Shown piece by piece: positions 8,516 to 17,760 of a DNA stretch of 64,000 bases; the stretch's first letter is position 1; every line of letters begins with the position of its first letter. Source of the stretch: an uncultured Lachnospiraceae bacterium (lineage in GTDB: Bacteria; Bacillota; Clostridia; Lachnospirales; Lachnospiraceae); the NCBI GenBank assembly GCA_951800145.1, contig CATOJE010000003.1, forward strand, positions 1-64,000, read 5' to 3'. The translations under genes were made by a program, and so were the position numbers. The notes beneath the pieces were generated by a model, which made no database searches, was not told where the DNA came from, and worked only from the letters and a program-made list of their open reading frames with translations.

Positions 8516-9061
8516 AAAGTCTACAGCCCGGACACGCTGGAGCAGAACCTGGAATTCATCGCCAAGGCCCTGGGCGGCAGAGGCAATACCAGCCGGGAGA
8601 TCATCCGCAATTATTTCCTGAAGGACTTCTTCGCCGACCACTGCAAAATCTACCAGAAGCGCCCCATCTACTGGCTGTTCGACAGCGGCAAGCAGAACGG
8701 CTTCAAGGCGCTGATCTATCTCCACCGCTACACGCCGGACACCATCGGCAACATGCGGATTGACTATCTCCACAAGATGCAGCGGGTCTATGAGAGCGAA
8801 ATCGAGCGGATGCAGGATATGATCAACCACAGCAAGAACCCCCGCGAGGTGGCCGTCTCCGCCAAGCGTAAGGAGAAGCTGCAAAAGCAGCTCAAGGAGT
8901 GCCGGGAGTATGACGAGAAAATCAGCCACCTGGCCCTCAGCCGGATCGAGTTGGACTTGGATGACGGCGTGAAAGTCAACTACCGCAAGGTGCAGACCGG
9001 CAGAGACGGCAAGCTCTATGAGGTGCTGGCGGACAGCAAGAATATTATGGGGAAGAAGTAG
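8516..9061 (+). pseudogene. pglX: C-terminal fragment of PglX (BREX adenine methyltransferase)
   Basis: The open frame begins directly at the deletion junction and encodes about 181 residues with no start codon of its own before ATG 8753. It matches the end of PglX: VYSPDTLEQNLEFIAKALGG, IIRNYFLKDFFADHCKIYQK, RPIYWLFDSGKQNGFKALIY, ending DLDDGVKVNYRKVQ. Full PglX proteins exceed 1,000 residues, so the methyltransferase motifs are all lost. The track shows only the part from 8753. The fragment shares the strand of the brxA remnant, as in an intact BREX operon. Confidence 0.82.
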
Positions 9062-9087
9062 GTAGAGTTAAATTGAGGAGACGTGCT

Positions 9088-10698
9088 ATGTCATATATAG
9101 ATAATGTCCAAGAACTTCTGGAAGCAAAAGAAGGCGAGAATGTACAATTCAAGGAAGCTAAAAATCGTTTTAGCTTTGAAGTAGCGGCAAAATGTTGTTG
9201 TGCCCTGGCGAACGATGGCGGTGGTAAGCTGGTATTTGGCATCACAGACAAAAGGCCTCGCAAGGTAGTAGGAAGCTCGGCTTTTGACCAGCCAGAGCGT
9301 ACACGCATGGGCTTTATTGAGAAGCTGAAAATCAATATTGATTTCCAGCTGTTCAGCTATGACGGGAAACGAGTTCTGGTTTTCGATGTGAAGAGTCGTC
9401 CAATAGGATTGCCTGTCCAATGTGATGGTGTGGCGTGGATCTATGAAGGTGACACATTAAAACCTATGCCGGAAGATACGCGCCGCAGGATTTATGAAGA
9501 GACCGGCGGCGATTTCTCCGAGACGATCTGCGCCGGAGCGGCGGTTGATGACCTGGACGAAACCGCTATTGAAAACTTCCGTACCAAGTGGATCGAAAAG
9601 AGTGGCAAAAAACAGCTTGCCACTCTTTCAAAAGAACAGCTTCTCCATGATTGCGGCGCGGTCACGGATGACGGCGTGACATACGCAGCCTTAATTCTGT
9701 TTGGAAAGAACGCGGCAATCATTAAGTATTTGCCGCAGGCTGAAATCATTTTTGAATACCGCTCTTCCGAAGCATCAGGCCCTGCTAATCAGAGAGAAGA
9801 GTTTAAGGTCGGTTTCTTCGCGTGTTATGACCGCGTTTGGGAGCTTGTCAATCTGCGGAACGACAAGCAGCATTATCAGGAAGGTTTTTTCGTATTTGAC
9901 ATTGCTACATTCAATGAACGTGTTGTCCGAGAAGCGATCCTGAATGCGGTAAGCCATAGAAACTACCAGTTTGGCGGCAGCATATTTGTCCGTCAGTTCC
10001 GGGACCGGCTGGTTGTGGAAAGCCCCGGTGGACTGCCGTTTGGTATCACACTTGACAATATACTGGATCGCCAGCTTCCGCGCAATCGACGTATCGCGGA
10101 AATCCTTTCCCTGTGCGGCATGGTGGAACGCTCTGGACAGGGTATGAACCTGATGTTTGAATTAAGTGTGCAGGAGGCAAAACCGCTCCCCGACTTCACA
10201 GGAACGGATGATTTTTTCGTTATCGTCACTCTGAATGGTTTGATTATTGATAAAGCCATGCTTTCGGTTATCAATCGGATCGGTGAAGCCACTATGGAAT
10301 CTATGTCCACCGATGATTTTCTGGTTATTGATATGCTGTATCACGAGCGACCGCTCACTGAAAAAACGCAGTCTCGGTTGAATCGGCTGATAGAGATGGG
10401 TATTGTTGAGCATATCGGGCGAAAGAAGTATGTTCTCGCGAGAAGTCTCTATGCGGCAACGGGAAAAAGTGGTGTGCATACAAGGCATGTTGGTTTGGAT
10501 CGGAACACTAACAAGGAGCTACTGCTAAAACATATCCGCCAGAACAATGAAGTTGGTACTCCATTCAAAGAATTGCAGCAAGTTTTACCGGGGCTTGATC
10601 GCAACCAAATCCGGGTTTTAATGAGGGAATTACGTAAAAGTGGAAAGGTTTTCTGCGAAGGAACAACGAGTGCCGCAAGGTGGTACACTAACGAATGA
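9088..10698 (+). CDS. AlbA_2 (Schlafen-type) DNA/RNA-binding domain protein with C-terminal ATPase fold
   Basis: The 536-residue protein has an AlbA_2 domain at the N-terminus (about 10-130; ENVQFKEAKNRFSFEVAAKC, ALANDGGGKLVFGI). A HATPase_c_4-like region follows (about 285-360; REAILNAVSHRNYQ, VESPGGLPFGI, ERSGQGMNLMF), with winged-helix segments at the end. Such proteins were once labelled RecG-like or divergent AAA regulators and are frequent passengers in BREX and other defence islands. The ATG at 9088 follows GAGGAG; the track start is a TTG inside that site. It lies between the pglX and brxL remnants and appears intact, so it may be the one surviving functional gene of the island. Confidence 0.8.
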   Translation: MSYIDNVQELLEAKEGENVQFKEAKNRFSFEVAAKCCCALANDGGGKLVFGITDKRPRKVVGSSAFDQPERTRMGFIEKLKINIDFQLFSYDGKRVLVFDVKSRPIGLPVQCDGVAWIYEGDTLKPMPEDTRRRIYEETGGDFSETICAGAAVDDLDETAIENFRTKWIEKSGKKQLATLSKEQLLHDCGAVTDDGVTYAALILFGKNAAIIKYLPQAEIIFEYRSSEASGPANQREEFKVGFFACYDRVWELVNLRNDKQHYQEGFFVFDIATFNERVVREAILNAVSHRNYQFGGSIFVRQFRDRLVVESPGGLPFGITLDNILDRQLPRNRRIAEILSLCGMVERSGQGMNLMFELSVQEAKPLPDFTGTDDFFVIVTLNGLIIDKAMLSVINRIGEATMESMSTDDFLVIDMLYHERPLTEKTQSRLNRLIEMGIVEHIGRKKYVLARSLYAATGKSGVHTRHVGLDRNTNKELLLKHIRQNNEVGTPFKELQQVLPGLDRNQIRVLMRELRKSGKVFCEGTTSAARWYTNE

Positions 10699-10725
10699 TT
10701 CAAATAGCTAAGGCATTTTGGAACC

Positions 10726-10769
10726 AACTTGGGATTAACTTGGGACTAACTTGGAACTAACTTGCGACT
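10726..10769. repeat. 11-bp tandem repeat, four copies
   Basis: AACTTGGGATT, AACTTGGGACT, AACTTGGAACT and AACTTGCGACT stand head to tail just after the AlbA_2 gene. The spacing is exactly 11 bp, about one helical turn, so the units would lie on one DNA face. It may be a slipped remnant of a coding tail. Confidence 0.8.
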
Positions 10770-10791
10770 TGATTGCAATCTCAATCAGAGA

Positions 10792-10953
10792 GTGAATGTG
10801 CTTTTGAAAACCTCCAGCCTGTTTGACCCGTTCCCATCAGAGATGGGGACGGACACGGCGTTCCTTGACAGGATGCACTGCTATATCCCAGGCTGGGAGA
10901 TTCCCAGGTTCCGCCCAGAGCATTTTACAAAGCGGCCCGCCCCATATGTGTGA
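10792..10953 (+). pseudogene. brxL: BrxL (Lon-like BREX protein) fragment
   Basis: About 53 codons match a conserved internal segment of BrxL: TSSLFDPFPSEMGTDTAFLD, RMHCYIPGWEIPRFRPEHFT. BrxL is the last gene of type 1 BREX operons and is several hundred residues long, so only a scrap remains, with a stop soon after FTKRPAPYV. The track lists it from a spurious ATG at 10762. Its presence confirms that the whole interval 7.7-11 kb derives from one BREX operon, with pglZ also deleted. Confidence 0.75.
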
Positions 10954-11044
10954 AAATCTTACTTGTAAAGGGATTGAATTTTCATAACCAGTATATTTTA
11001 AAAATCACTTAGAAGGAAACACGCAGTGAAGCGGTGGCAGCCCA

Positions 11045-12266
11045 TCACAGGAAAAAACAAGGCCCGCTGATGCTCTGCCCCAGAAACTCCTGGCTTCTCT
11101 CTTCGTAGATCCTGACCATTTCCGGATTCGGCTCAAATATCCTCTCCACCCGGACCATAGCGGAAATGGCCTCATCATAATCCTTATATGCTCCGATTCC
11201 CACGGAAGCATTAATGGCCGCTCCCAGGGCAGAGGCCTGAAGATTCGCCACCCGCTCCATCTTGATGTTCATCACGTCGGCCTTTAACTGCACCCAGTTA
11301 TCCGCCTTTGCCCCGCCTGCGCTGATCCGCATGGCGGAGAACCGTTTATTCGCCAGATGTTCAAATTCCTTCAGCATATCTTTCATCGGGAAGGTAACGC
11401 TCTCCACGATCCCGGCAAAAATATCTTCGATGTTCTGATCCAGGGAGAGGCCGGAGAGCACACCGTTCCCTTCCATAGGATCCTTGAGCAGCCGGACCTG
11501 GCAGCTCCCGTCGTATACTGCCCTGCTGCTGACCGCGCTCAGGCCCTCTTCCCTGCAGAAGGTGCGCACAAACCAGTCAAACAGCGGGCCTACCGCTCCT
11601 GCGGCCTGAAAGTAGCAGCTTCCCTTCACCGGTCCGCTGCCCGGGGTCAGCCTGGGAGCGCTGGCGGTCACATCAGTAAATTCTTTGTAGTAAAGGTTCA
11701 TCAGATTCCAGGTACCGGAATTATTGCCGATCAGGCTTCCGTCATTAAAGGGATTAATTCCCAGTCCCAGGGCGGAGCTGCCGGCGTCATGGGCGCCGAT
11801 AACCACCGGCACCGGATAGGGGAGCCTCGCTGTTCCATAGCTGCTGATTTCTCCCACAACTGTCGAGGAAGGGCTGACCGGCCCCAGCTGTTCCTTTCTT
11901 ATGCCGAGAAATCCTAAGATTTCTGAGGACCATTCCCCTTTCTGGAAATCAAAAAGCATCTTTCTGGAGGCCAGGGTATAATCATTCACCGGCTCCATCC
12001 CCATCTTCCTTAAGATGTACTGCTGGAGGGAGTAAAACTCCTTTGCCTGCTCAAAGATCTCCGGCCTGTGCTCCCGGATCCACAGGATTTTCGAGGAAGC
12101 AGAGGCCGAGCTGCTCCGGATTCGTCTCCATCCAGTTATTGGCCTGGACATCCCAGGTGTACCGGGACTCGGAATCCAGCAGAAGGCTCCCTTCATTCAT
12201 ATCCGTTAATGTGGAATTAATTTTCGACAGCCCGAAATCAATTCCCATAATTACCGCTTTTTTCAT
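11045..12266 (-). pseudogene. FGGY-family carbohydrate kinase (xylulokinase-like), internal deletion and frameshift
   Basis: Two frames together make most of an FGGY kinase. The N-terminal 50 residues (MKKAVIMGIDFGLSKINSTL) carry the sugar-kinase phosphate motif. The larger frame begins in meaningful sequence at KILWIREHRPEIFEQAKEFY and continues through IGAHDAGSSALGLGI, NNSGTWNLMNLYY and ISAGGAKADNWVQLKADVMN. The roughly 80 residues normally between these parts are missing and the junction shifts frame, so no active kinase can be made. The FGGY family phosphorylates pentuloses, pentitols and similar sugars. It is the distal gene of the ABC-transporter operon, just after the CoA-disulfide reductase, so the pathway for the imported sugar now lacks its kinase unless another gene replaces it. 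Confidence 0.88.
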
Positions 12267-12281
12267 TGCCTTTCGCCCTTC

Positions 12282-13982
12282 CTAGTGAAAATTATACTCC
12301 GTAACAATTTTATTTCGCCCGGTTGCCAGGTCGTTATAGTATTCATAGCAGCAGATCCCCAGGAAGGAGCCGGAGATATTATATACATTGGTATAGCCTC
12401 TGTTTTGCAGCGCCATCACCGCGTTATAGCTTCTCTGGCTGGAGCGGCAGTGGAGATACACCGGCACATCTCTGGGGATCTCCTCCATCCTCTCCCGAAG
12501 CTGGCTTAGAGGAATATTGATGGCGCCTACCAGATGGCCCCTGGCAAACTCTCCCGGCTCCCGCACGTCGATGATGCAGGCTCTCTTCTCCACCAGCTCC
12601 CGTACCTTGGTCACCGGAACCTGCTTAAATTTCCCGTACAGCAGGTTCAGTCCCACCAGGGCGGCCATATTTACCACATCCTTGGCGGTTCCGAAGAGAG
12701 GGGCGTAGCAAAGCTCCAGATCCTTTAGGTCCTCCAGGGTCCCTCCCATGCTGATTAAGGCGGCCACCACATTCACCCGCTTGTCCACCTCTCCGGCCCC
12801 GATGGCCTGGGCGCCCAGAAGCCGTCCGGTAGGCACCTCAAAAATCAACTTGAAATGCATGGGCCTGCTCCCCGGCATCAGCCCCACCTTATCCGCCGGC
12901 AGCACATAGGCGATCTCATAAGGGATCTCCTCCTTCTTTGCCATCTTCTCGTTTAGCCCGGTGGAGGCGGCATTCAGGTCGAAAATCCGGATCACCGAGG
13001 AGCCGATGACGCCCCTGCGGCGGTTGTGGATTCCGTACATGTCATCCGCCGCGGCCCTGGCCTGTTTCTGGGCCGGTCCGGCTAACGCCAGCCTGACAGG
13101 CTTTCCCGTAAGCTGATGATAAACCTGGATGGCATCCCCCACCGCATAGATATCCCGGTCGCTGGTCCGGTAATTATGGTCAACCTGAATCCCTCCCGTA
13201 GCCCCGATGTCCAGCCCTGCCTCCCTGGCAAGCTTTGTCTCCGGCGCCACGCCGATGGCCATCACCACAGCTCTGGCGGGCACCTGTCTGCCGGACAGCA
13301 GCTCCACAAGGTCCGGGCGGATAGCCTTTACCCCATCATTTAAGATTAAGTGCACCCCCTTGTCTGTCAGCTCCTTGTGAAGGATCTGCGCCATATCGTA
13401 ATCAAAGGGCGCCATCACCTGGTTCAGGGCCTCGATGAGGGAGACCTCCTTGCCGGCCATCCGCAGGTTTTCCGCCACCTCAAGGCCGATAAATCCGCCG
13501 CCCACTACCGCCACCTCTGTAATCTCCTTCCGATCCAGGTAATCCTTCAGCCGCTGGATGTCCACCACATTCCGCACTGTAAATACCTGATCCCCGGATA
13601 TCCCCTGGATGCTGCCCGGCAAAATCGGCGCCGCGCCAGGGGACAGCACCAGCGTATCATAGGCCTCCTCATACTCCTGGCCCGTCAGGCGCTCCCTCAC
13701 CAGGATCGTTTTTTCCTCCCGGTTAATCTGCAGCACCTCGTTCTGCACCCGGATCTGGATATTATATTGCTTCTTAAACCGCTCCGGAGTCATGAGCACC
13801 AGACTCTCGCTGTCCTTTACCACACCGCTTAAGTAAAAGGGCAGTGCACAGTTGGAAAAGGAGACATGGGGCCCCCGCTCAAATACGATAATCTCTGCGT
13901 CCTCGTCAATTCTTCTCGCCCTGGCGGCCACCGACGCACCCCCGGCCACGCCGCCTACAATCAATATCCGTTTGCCCATCAC
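12282..13982 (-). CDS. CoA-disulfide reductase-like flavoprotein fused to a rhodanese domain
   Basis: The 566-residue protein belongs to the CoADR-RHD group of pyridine nucleotide-disulfide reductases. It starts with the FAD motif GGVAGGASVAARAR and the single-Cys active site SNCALPFY, followed by the NADH motif VAVVGGGFIGLEVAE and the second FAD motif YAVGDAIQV. The last 100 residues are a rhodanese domain (CIIDVREPGEFARGHL) with active-site loop CRSSQRS. Known members reduce CoA disulfide, CoA persulfides or polysulfide with NAD(P)H in the cytoplasm. GGGAGG precedes both a GTG (13982) and an ATG (13979). Its place in a sugar-uptake operon, next to a Cys-rich C_GCAxxG protein, is unusual and suggests a redox or sulfur step. 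Confidence 0.9.
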   Translation of the reverse strand: MMGKRILIVGGVAGGASVAARARRIDEDAEIIVFERGPHVSFSNCALPFYLSGVVKDSESLVLMTPERFKKQYNIQIRVQNEVLQINREEKTILVRERLTGQEYEEAYDTLVLSPGAAPILPGSIQGISGDQVFTVRNVVDIQRLKDYLDRKEITEVAVVGGGFIGLEVAENLRMAGKEVSLIEALNQVMAPFDYDMAQILHKELTDKGVHLILNDGVKAIRPDLVELLSGRQVPARAVVMAIGVAPETKLAREAGLDIGATGGIQVDHNYRTSDRDIYAVGDAIQVYHQLTGKPVRLALAGPAQKQARAAADDMYGIHNRRRGVIGSSVIRIFDLNAASTGLNEKMAKKEEIPYEIAYVLPADKVGLMPGSRPMHFKLIFEVPTGRLLGAQAIGAGEVDKRVNVVAALISMGGTLEDLKDLELCYAPLFGTAKDVVNMAALVGLNLLYGKFKQVPVTKVRELVEKRACIIDVREPGEFARGHLVGAINIPLSQLRERMEEIPRDVPVYLHCRSSQRSYNAVMALQNRGYTNVYNISGSFLGICCYEYYNDLATGRNKIVTEYNFH

Positions 13983-13996
13983 GTTCTTTGCCTCCC

Positions 13997-14464
13997 TTAC
14001 TTTTGTTTTTCCTTTTCTTCCAGCTCCTTCATGGTCTCATCCAGAATCTTTGCCACGCCCATGATAGCCCCGTCACAGTAGCAGGTGGGATCCTCCCCGA
14101 AATGCTTCGGCTTTAAATCCCGGCAGTAGATGCTCCCCATCTCCTTCTCCACCCGCTCCAGGAAGGGGATGGACACATCATGCTTCAAATTAGAATTTTT
14201 CTCGATGCTGTCGCAGCACTTTAAGCCGATGGCCATCAGGGAGCCGGTCACCGCGCCGCAGACCGTCTCGATCCCCATGCCTCCGCCGAAGGCAGCGGTT
14301 ACATGCTGGGCATTCTCATCCAACCCCAGATGGTACACGCAGTTTGCGCCCTTGCAGATCTTCTCACAGCAGTTAAAGCTTTTCTCTCCATAGAGGGCCT
14401 TCTCCTCCGTATTATAAAACTGTGCCTTCCCGTAGCCATCCTGTAATTTCTCTAATAATGTCAT
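13997..14464 (-). CDS. C_GCAxxG_C_C family Cys-rich redox protein
   Basis: This 155-residue protein has the family's core around VCGAVTGSLMAIG and Cys pairs before and after it (FNCCEKICKGANC, IYCRDL, TCYCDG). Family members are small cytoplasmic proteins often next to redox enzymes; their biochemical role is unproven, though the conserved cysteines suggest a metal or redox centre. It is 14 bases upstream of the CoA-disulfide reductase gene in the same operon, so a shared redox function is likely. The start ATG at 14464 follows AAGGAAAG. Confidence 0.85.
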   Translation of the reverse strand: MTLLEKLQDGYGKAQFYNTEEKALYGEKSFNCCEKICKGANCVYHLGLDENAQHVTAAFGGGMGIETVCGAVTGSLMAIGLKCCDSIEKNSNLKHDVSIPFLERVEKEMGSIYCRDLKPKHFGEDPTCYCDGAIMGVAKILDETMKELEEKEKQK

Positions 14465-14532
14465 CTCTATTCTTCCTTTCCTTATTTTCCCTGCTTTGTG
14501 TTCTTAAAATTCTTCGGTGTTGTCTAAATCCC

Positions 14533-14859
14533 TTAATCGTAGATAATCAGCCCCATAAAAACCAGATCCCCGTCGCCGGTATTCACGATGCCGTGGCCGC
14601 AGCCATTGGGGGTAAAGGTCACATCCCCAGGACCTACCTCCCGCTCCTGTCCGTTATCATTATACATTCCCCTGCCGGAGAGGATGTAGTAGGTCTCACT
14701 TTCATTGTTATGGACATGGTACCCGATAGAACCGCCCTTCTCCACCGTCAGCTCCGCAAACATGCCGCATTTACCGTTCAGTTCCTTCTCACCTAACAGC
14801 CGCTTAAAGGTGGTGACCCCTTTTCCTCCGCATAAATTCTCTTCCCTTTCTAATACCAT
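14533..14859 (-). CDS. Single-domain cupin protein
   Basis: The 108-residue protein is one cupin barrel: motif 1 GYHVHNNESETYYILSGRG carries the two His and the Glu of a metal site, and motif 2 is PGDVTFTPNGCGHGIVN. I chose the ATG at 14859 because AGGGAG lies 7 bases upstream; the track start at 14910 has no site. Such proteins are often sugar isomerases, epimerases or small sensors. It lies between the permease and the redox genes of the sugar operon, so a sugar-phosphate isomerase-like role is possible but unproven. Confidence 0.85.
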   Translation of the reverse strand: MVLEREENLCGGKGVTTFKRLLGEKELNGKCGMFAELTVEKGGSIGYHVHNNESETYYILSGRGMYNDNGQEREVGPGDVTFTPNGCGHGIVNTGDGDLVFMGLIIYD

Positions 14860-14979
14860 AATTCTTCTCCCTTCTAAATCTGCACGCACCCAGCGGCAGA
14901 TATTCTGCAATCACACTGGTAGCCGACATTTATCGCTTCGACGCTCTCTCTATGTTCCAGCACGTCCTATTTATCGCTT

Positions 14980-16068
14980 TTACTTCTTCTTCCTCATAGA
15001 AATATCATAGCATACCACTACGGTCAAGACAATTCCCTTTACCACAAATTGCCAAAAGCTATCAAAGTTTAACAAGCTCATGCCATTATCCAGCATGGCG
15101 ATGAGCAGGGCTCCGCAGAGAGCTCCGGGAATGCTTCCCAGGCCGCCGGCCATGGACACGCCGCCGATGACACAGGCGGATATAGCATCCATTTCCGCCA
15201 TATTTCCGATGGTGGAGGTGGCCATATTCAGACGGGAGGTCATCACCACCGCGCCTACCGCGCTTAAAAGCCCCATCAAAAGGTATGCCTTAAAGGATTC
15301 CATCCGAACATGGATGCCCGAATACTCCGCTGCCTCCCGGTTGCTTCCGATGGCGTACAGGTTCCGCCCGAATTTCGTCTTAGTAGTCACCAGGGTGAAA
15401 ATCAAGGCGAAGACAAACAGCAGCAACGTGGGAGCCGCGATGCCGGAGCGGACGCCTGAGAGAATCACCAGCACCGCTGCCCCGGAGCAGGCCGCCCCTA
15501 AAACCAGCCCGATTGATTTCGGCACATAGGACTGGCCTAAAATCAGATATGTGTCTGAGAAGGGGCCCATGATGGCTCCATTGGATATGGCTAAGGATAA
15601 TCCTTTAAATACCAGCTGAGAGCCCATAGTAGCGATAAAAGAGGGCACCGCCATCTTCGCCACCCAAAAGCCATTCCACGCGCCGATGGCAAGCCCTGCC
15701 GCCAGGGTCAGAAGGATGGTCATTCCCACCCCCATATGCTGGTAGACATGGAGCCAGGCGGCCACGGTACTGCAAAACAGCATCACCGAGCCGATAGACA
15801 AATCGATCTCCCCGTGGACGATAATCAGCATCATGCCGATGGTTAAAAATCCAGTGATGGACATCTGCCTTAACAGGTTTGAAAGGTTCCTGGGCTGAAT
15901 AAAGGTTCCCTTGGTTGTCACAATCAGGAAGGCGGCAATCACAATCAGGAGAATAACCATGGTGTAGGACTGCATATTGACGCTCTTCCCATATTCCTTC
16001 AGGCTCATCCTCCTGCTGCTCTCCGGATGAACCCTTTGTTCTGCTGCATTCAATTCTTTTTCTTTCAT
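14980..16068 (-). CDS. Sugar ABC transporter permease (RbsC/XylH type)
   Basis: The 362-residue membrane protein has about ten hydrophobic segments and the CUT2-class features NLLRQMSITGFLTIGMMLII and the EAA-like loop GSNREAAEYSGIHV. It would form the membrane channel with the ATPase encoded just upstream (10 bases between them) and the lipoprotein at 17.8-19.0 kb. Only one permease gene is present, so a homodimer is expected. The N-terminal 40 residues are polar and cytoplasmic. Confidence 0.93.
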   Translation of the reverse strand: MKEKELNAAEQRVHPESSRRMSLKEYGKSVNMQSYTMVILLIVIAAFLIVTTKGTFIQPRNLSNLLRQMSITGFLTIGMMLIIVHGEIDLSIGSVMLFCSTVAAWLHVYQHMGVGMTILLTLAAGLAIGAWNGFWVAKMAVPSFIATMGSQLVFKGLSLAISNGAIMGPFSDTYLILGQSYVPKSIGLVLGAACSGAAVLVILSGVRSGIAAPTLLLFVFALIFTLVTTKTKFGRNLYAIGSNREAAEYSGIHVRMESFKAYLLMGLLSAVGAVVMTSRLNMATSTIGNMAEMDAISACVIGGVSMAGGLGSIPGALCGALLIAMLDNGMSLLNFDSFWQFVVKGIVLTVVVCYDISMRKKK

Positions 16069-16077
16069 CTCGGCCTC

Positions 16078-17598
16078 CTATTTTACTGAGCATTCCATGA
16101 TCGCTGTCTGGGAAGCTTCCTCATGGGTAAATTCCCCGGTCAGGCGCCCCTCATGGAAGACCAGGATCCGGTCGCCCATCCCCATCACCTCCGGCATATC
16201 GGAGGAAACCATAATCACCGCCGTTCCAGCATCCAAAAGCTCATTGATAATCCGGTAAATCTCCGTCTTTGCCCCCACATCCACGCCACGGGTAGGCTCA
16301 TCCAAAAGCACCAGGGACGGGCCCATCAGCATCCACTTGGCGATCACCACCTTCTGCTGGTTTCCTCCGCTTAAGGCTGCCACCTTCTTCTCGATAGAGG
16401 GCGTCTTAATCTTCAGCTCCTCTGCATAATGCTTGGTGGTGATGACCTCCTTGTTAAAATCCAGAAGCCCGTGGGAACACACCTTGTCCAAGCAGGCGAT
16501 GGTGGTATTCTGAAGCACACTCTTCTCCAGCATCAGCCCGTACCGCTTCCGATCCTCGGTAATCATGGCGATCCCTCTGCGGATAGCATCCCTGGGACTC
16601 TTCGTCTGGATTTCTTCCCCCTTATAGAGAATAGTTCCCTCAATCCTCGCATTCAGACATCCGAAAATGCTTTCCAGAAACTCCGTCCTCCCGGAACCCA
16701 TCAGCCCCGAAATCCCCAGAAGCTCCCCGGCACGCACATGGAGGTTCAAATGTTCAAAAATTCTCTTTCCCGTATACCGATGATAGGCGGAATAATCCTT
16801 TACCTCCAGAACCCTGTCTCCCAGCTTGTGAGGCTTTCTTGGATACCGGTTGGTAATCTTCCGTCCAGCCATGTGGGTAATGATCTCGTCCTCGGTAATC
16901 TCTGCCCTGGGCTTTGTAGTAATCATTTCCCCGTCCCGCAGGATGGAGATGGTGTCGGAAATCTCCATCACCTCCTCCAGCTTGTGGGAAATGTAAACGC
17001 AGGTAACCCCTTCCTTTCTCAGCCGTTTTACCAGGTCAAGAAGCACCCGGGTCTCCCGCTCCGTAAGAGCGGAGGTGGGCTCGTCCAGCAGAAGAAGCCT
17101 GGCATTTTTCGAGAGAGCCTTTGCCACCTCCACCAGAGACTGCTGGCCGATGCTCAGGCGGTTAATCTTATCATGGCCCACGATCCCCTGCTCCTTTAAG
17201 GTCAGATTCGTCAGCAAATTATCCGTATCCCGGTACGCCTTCTGCCAGTCGATAACGCCAAATCCCTTCTCCGGCATCCTTCCCATGTAAATGTTCTCAC
17301 ATACATCCAAGTCGCCGGCCAAGGCCAGCTCCTGATGGACGATGGCGATGCCCCTTTCCTCCGACTGGGCCGTATTATGGAAACTGGCCTTCTCCCCGTC
17401 CACCAGGAGCTCCCCGGAATACTGGCCTGCGGCGATTACACCGCTGAGAATCTTGAGCATGGTAGATTTCCCCGCCCCGTTCTCTCCGCATATGGCATGG
17501 ATCTCCCCCTTTTTCACCTGGAAACTGATATCCTTGAGAACCTGCACACCAGAATATTCCTTTACGATATGGTTCATTTCCAGCATATATTCTGACAT
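16078..17598 (-). CDS. Sugar ABC transporter ATP-binding protein (RbsA/XylG type, double ABC)
   Basis: The 506-residue protein has two ABC domains. The first has Walker A GENGAGKST, signature LSIGQQ and Walker B LLLLDEPTSAL. The second has a degenerate Walker A region (GLMGSGRTE), signature LSGGNQQK and LVLLDEPTRGVDVG, as usual for CUT2 ATPases. It powers import of a monosaccharide. I chose the ATG at 17598 (MSEYMLEMNH); the 33-residue longer track ORF crosses the AAAGGAGG site. It sits between the binding protein and permease genes in the operon. Confidence 0.93.
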   Translation of the reverse strand: MSEYMLEMNHIVKEYSGVQVLKDISFQVKKGEIHAICGENGAGKSTMLKILSGVIAAGQYSGELLVDGEKASFHNTAQSEERGIAIVHQELALAGDLDVCENIYMGRMPEKGFGVIDWQKAYRDTDNLLTNLTLKEQGIVGHDKINRLSIGQQSLVEVAKALSKNARLLLLDEPTSALTERETRVLLDLVKRLRKEGVTCVYISHKLEEVMEISDTISILRDGEMITTKPRAEITEDEIITHMAGRKITNRYPRKPHKLGDRVLEVKDYSAYHRYTGKRIFEHLNLHVRAGELLGISGLMGSGRTEFLESIFGCLNARIEGTILYKGEEIQTKSPRDAIRRGIAMITEDRKRYGLMLEKSVLQNTTIACLDKVCSHGLLDFNKEVITTKHYAEELKIKTPSIEKKVAALSGGNQQKVVIAKWMLMGPSLVLLDEPTRGVDVGAKTEIYRIINELLDAGTAVIMVSSDMPEVMGMGDRILVFHEGRLTGEFTHEEASQTAIMECSVK

Positions 17599-17760
17599 TC
17601 CGCCTTTGAGCCTCCTTTCTTTTTTAAGAGTGCCATTCCAAGAGTATTTTTTCATACTCCTGGTAACTTCTCGTGTCTGCCTGTAGGGCCGGCTCAAAAC
17701 ATACGCGTCTGTTTTTTGACAGACACGCCCGGCCTGATACAGCCCTCCAAACCCCGATGC

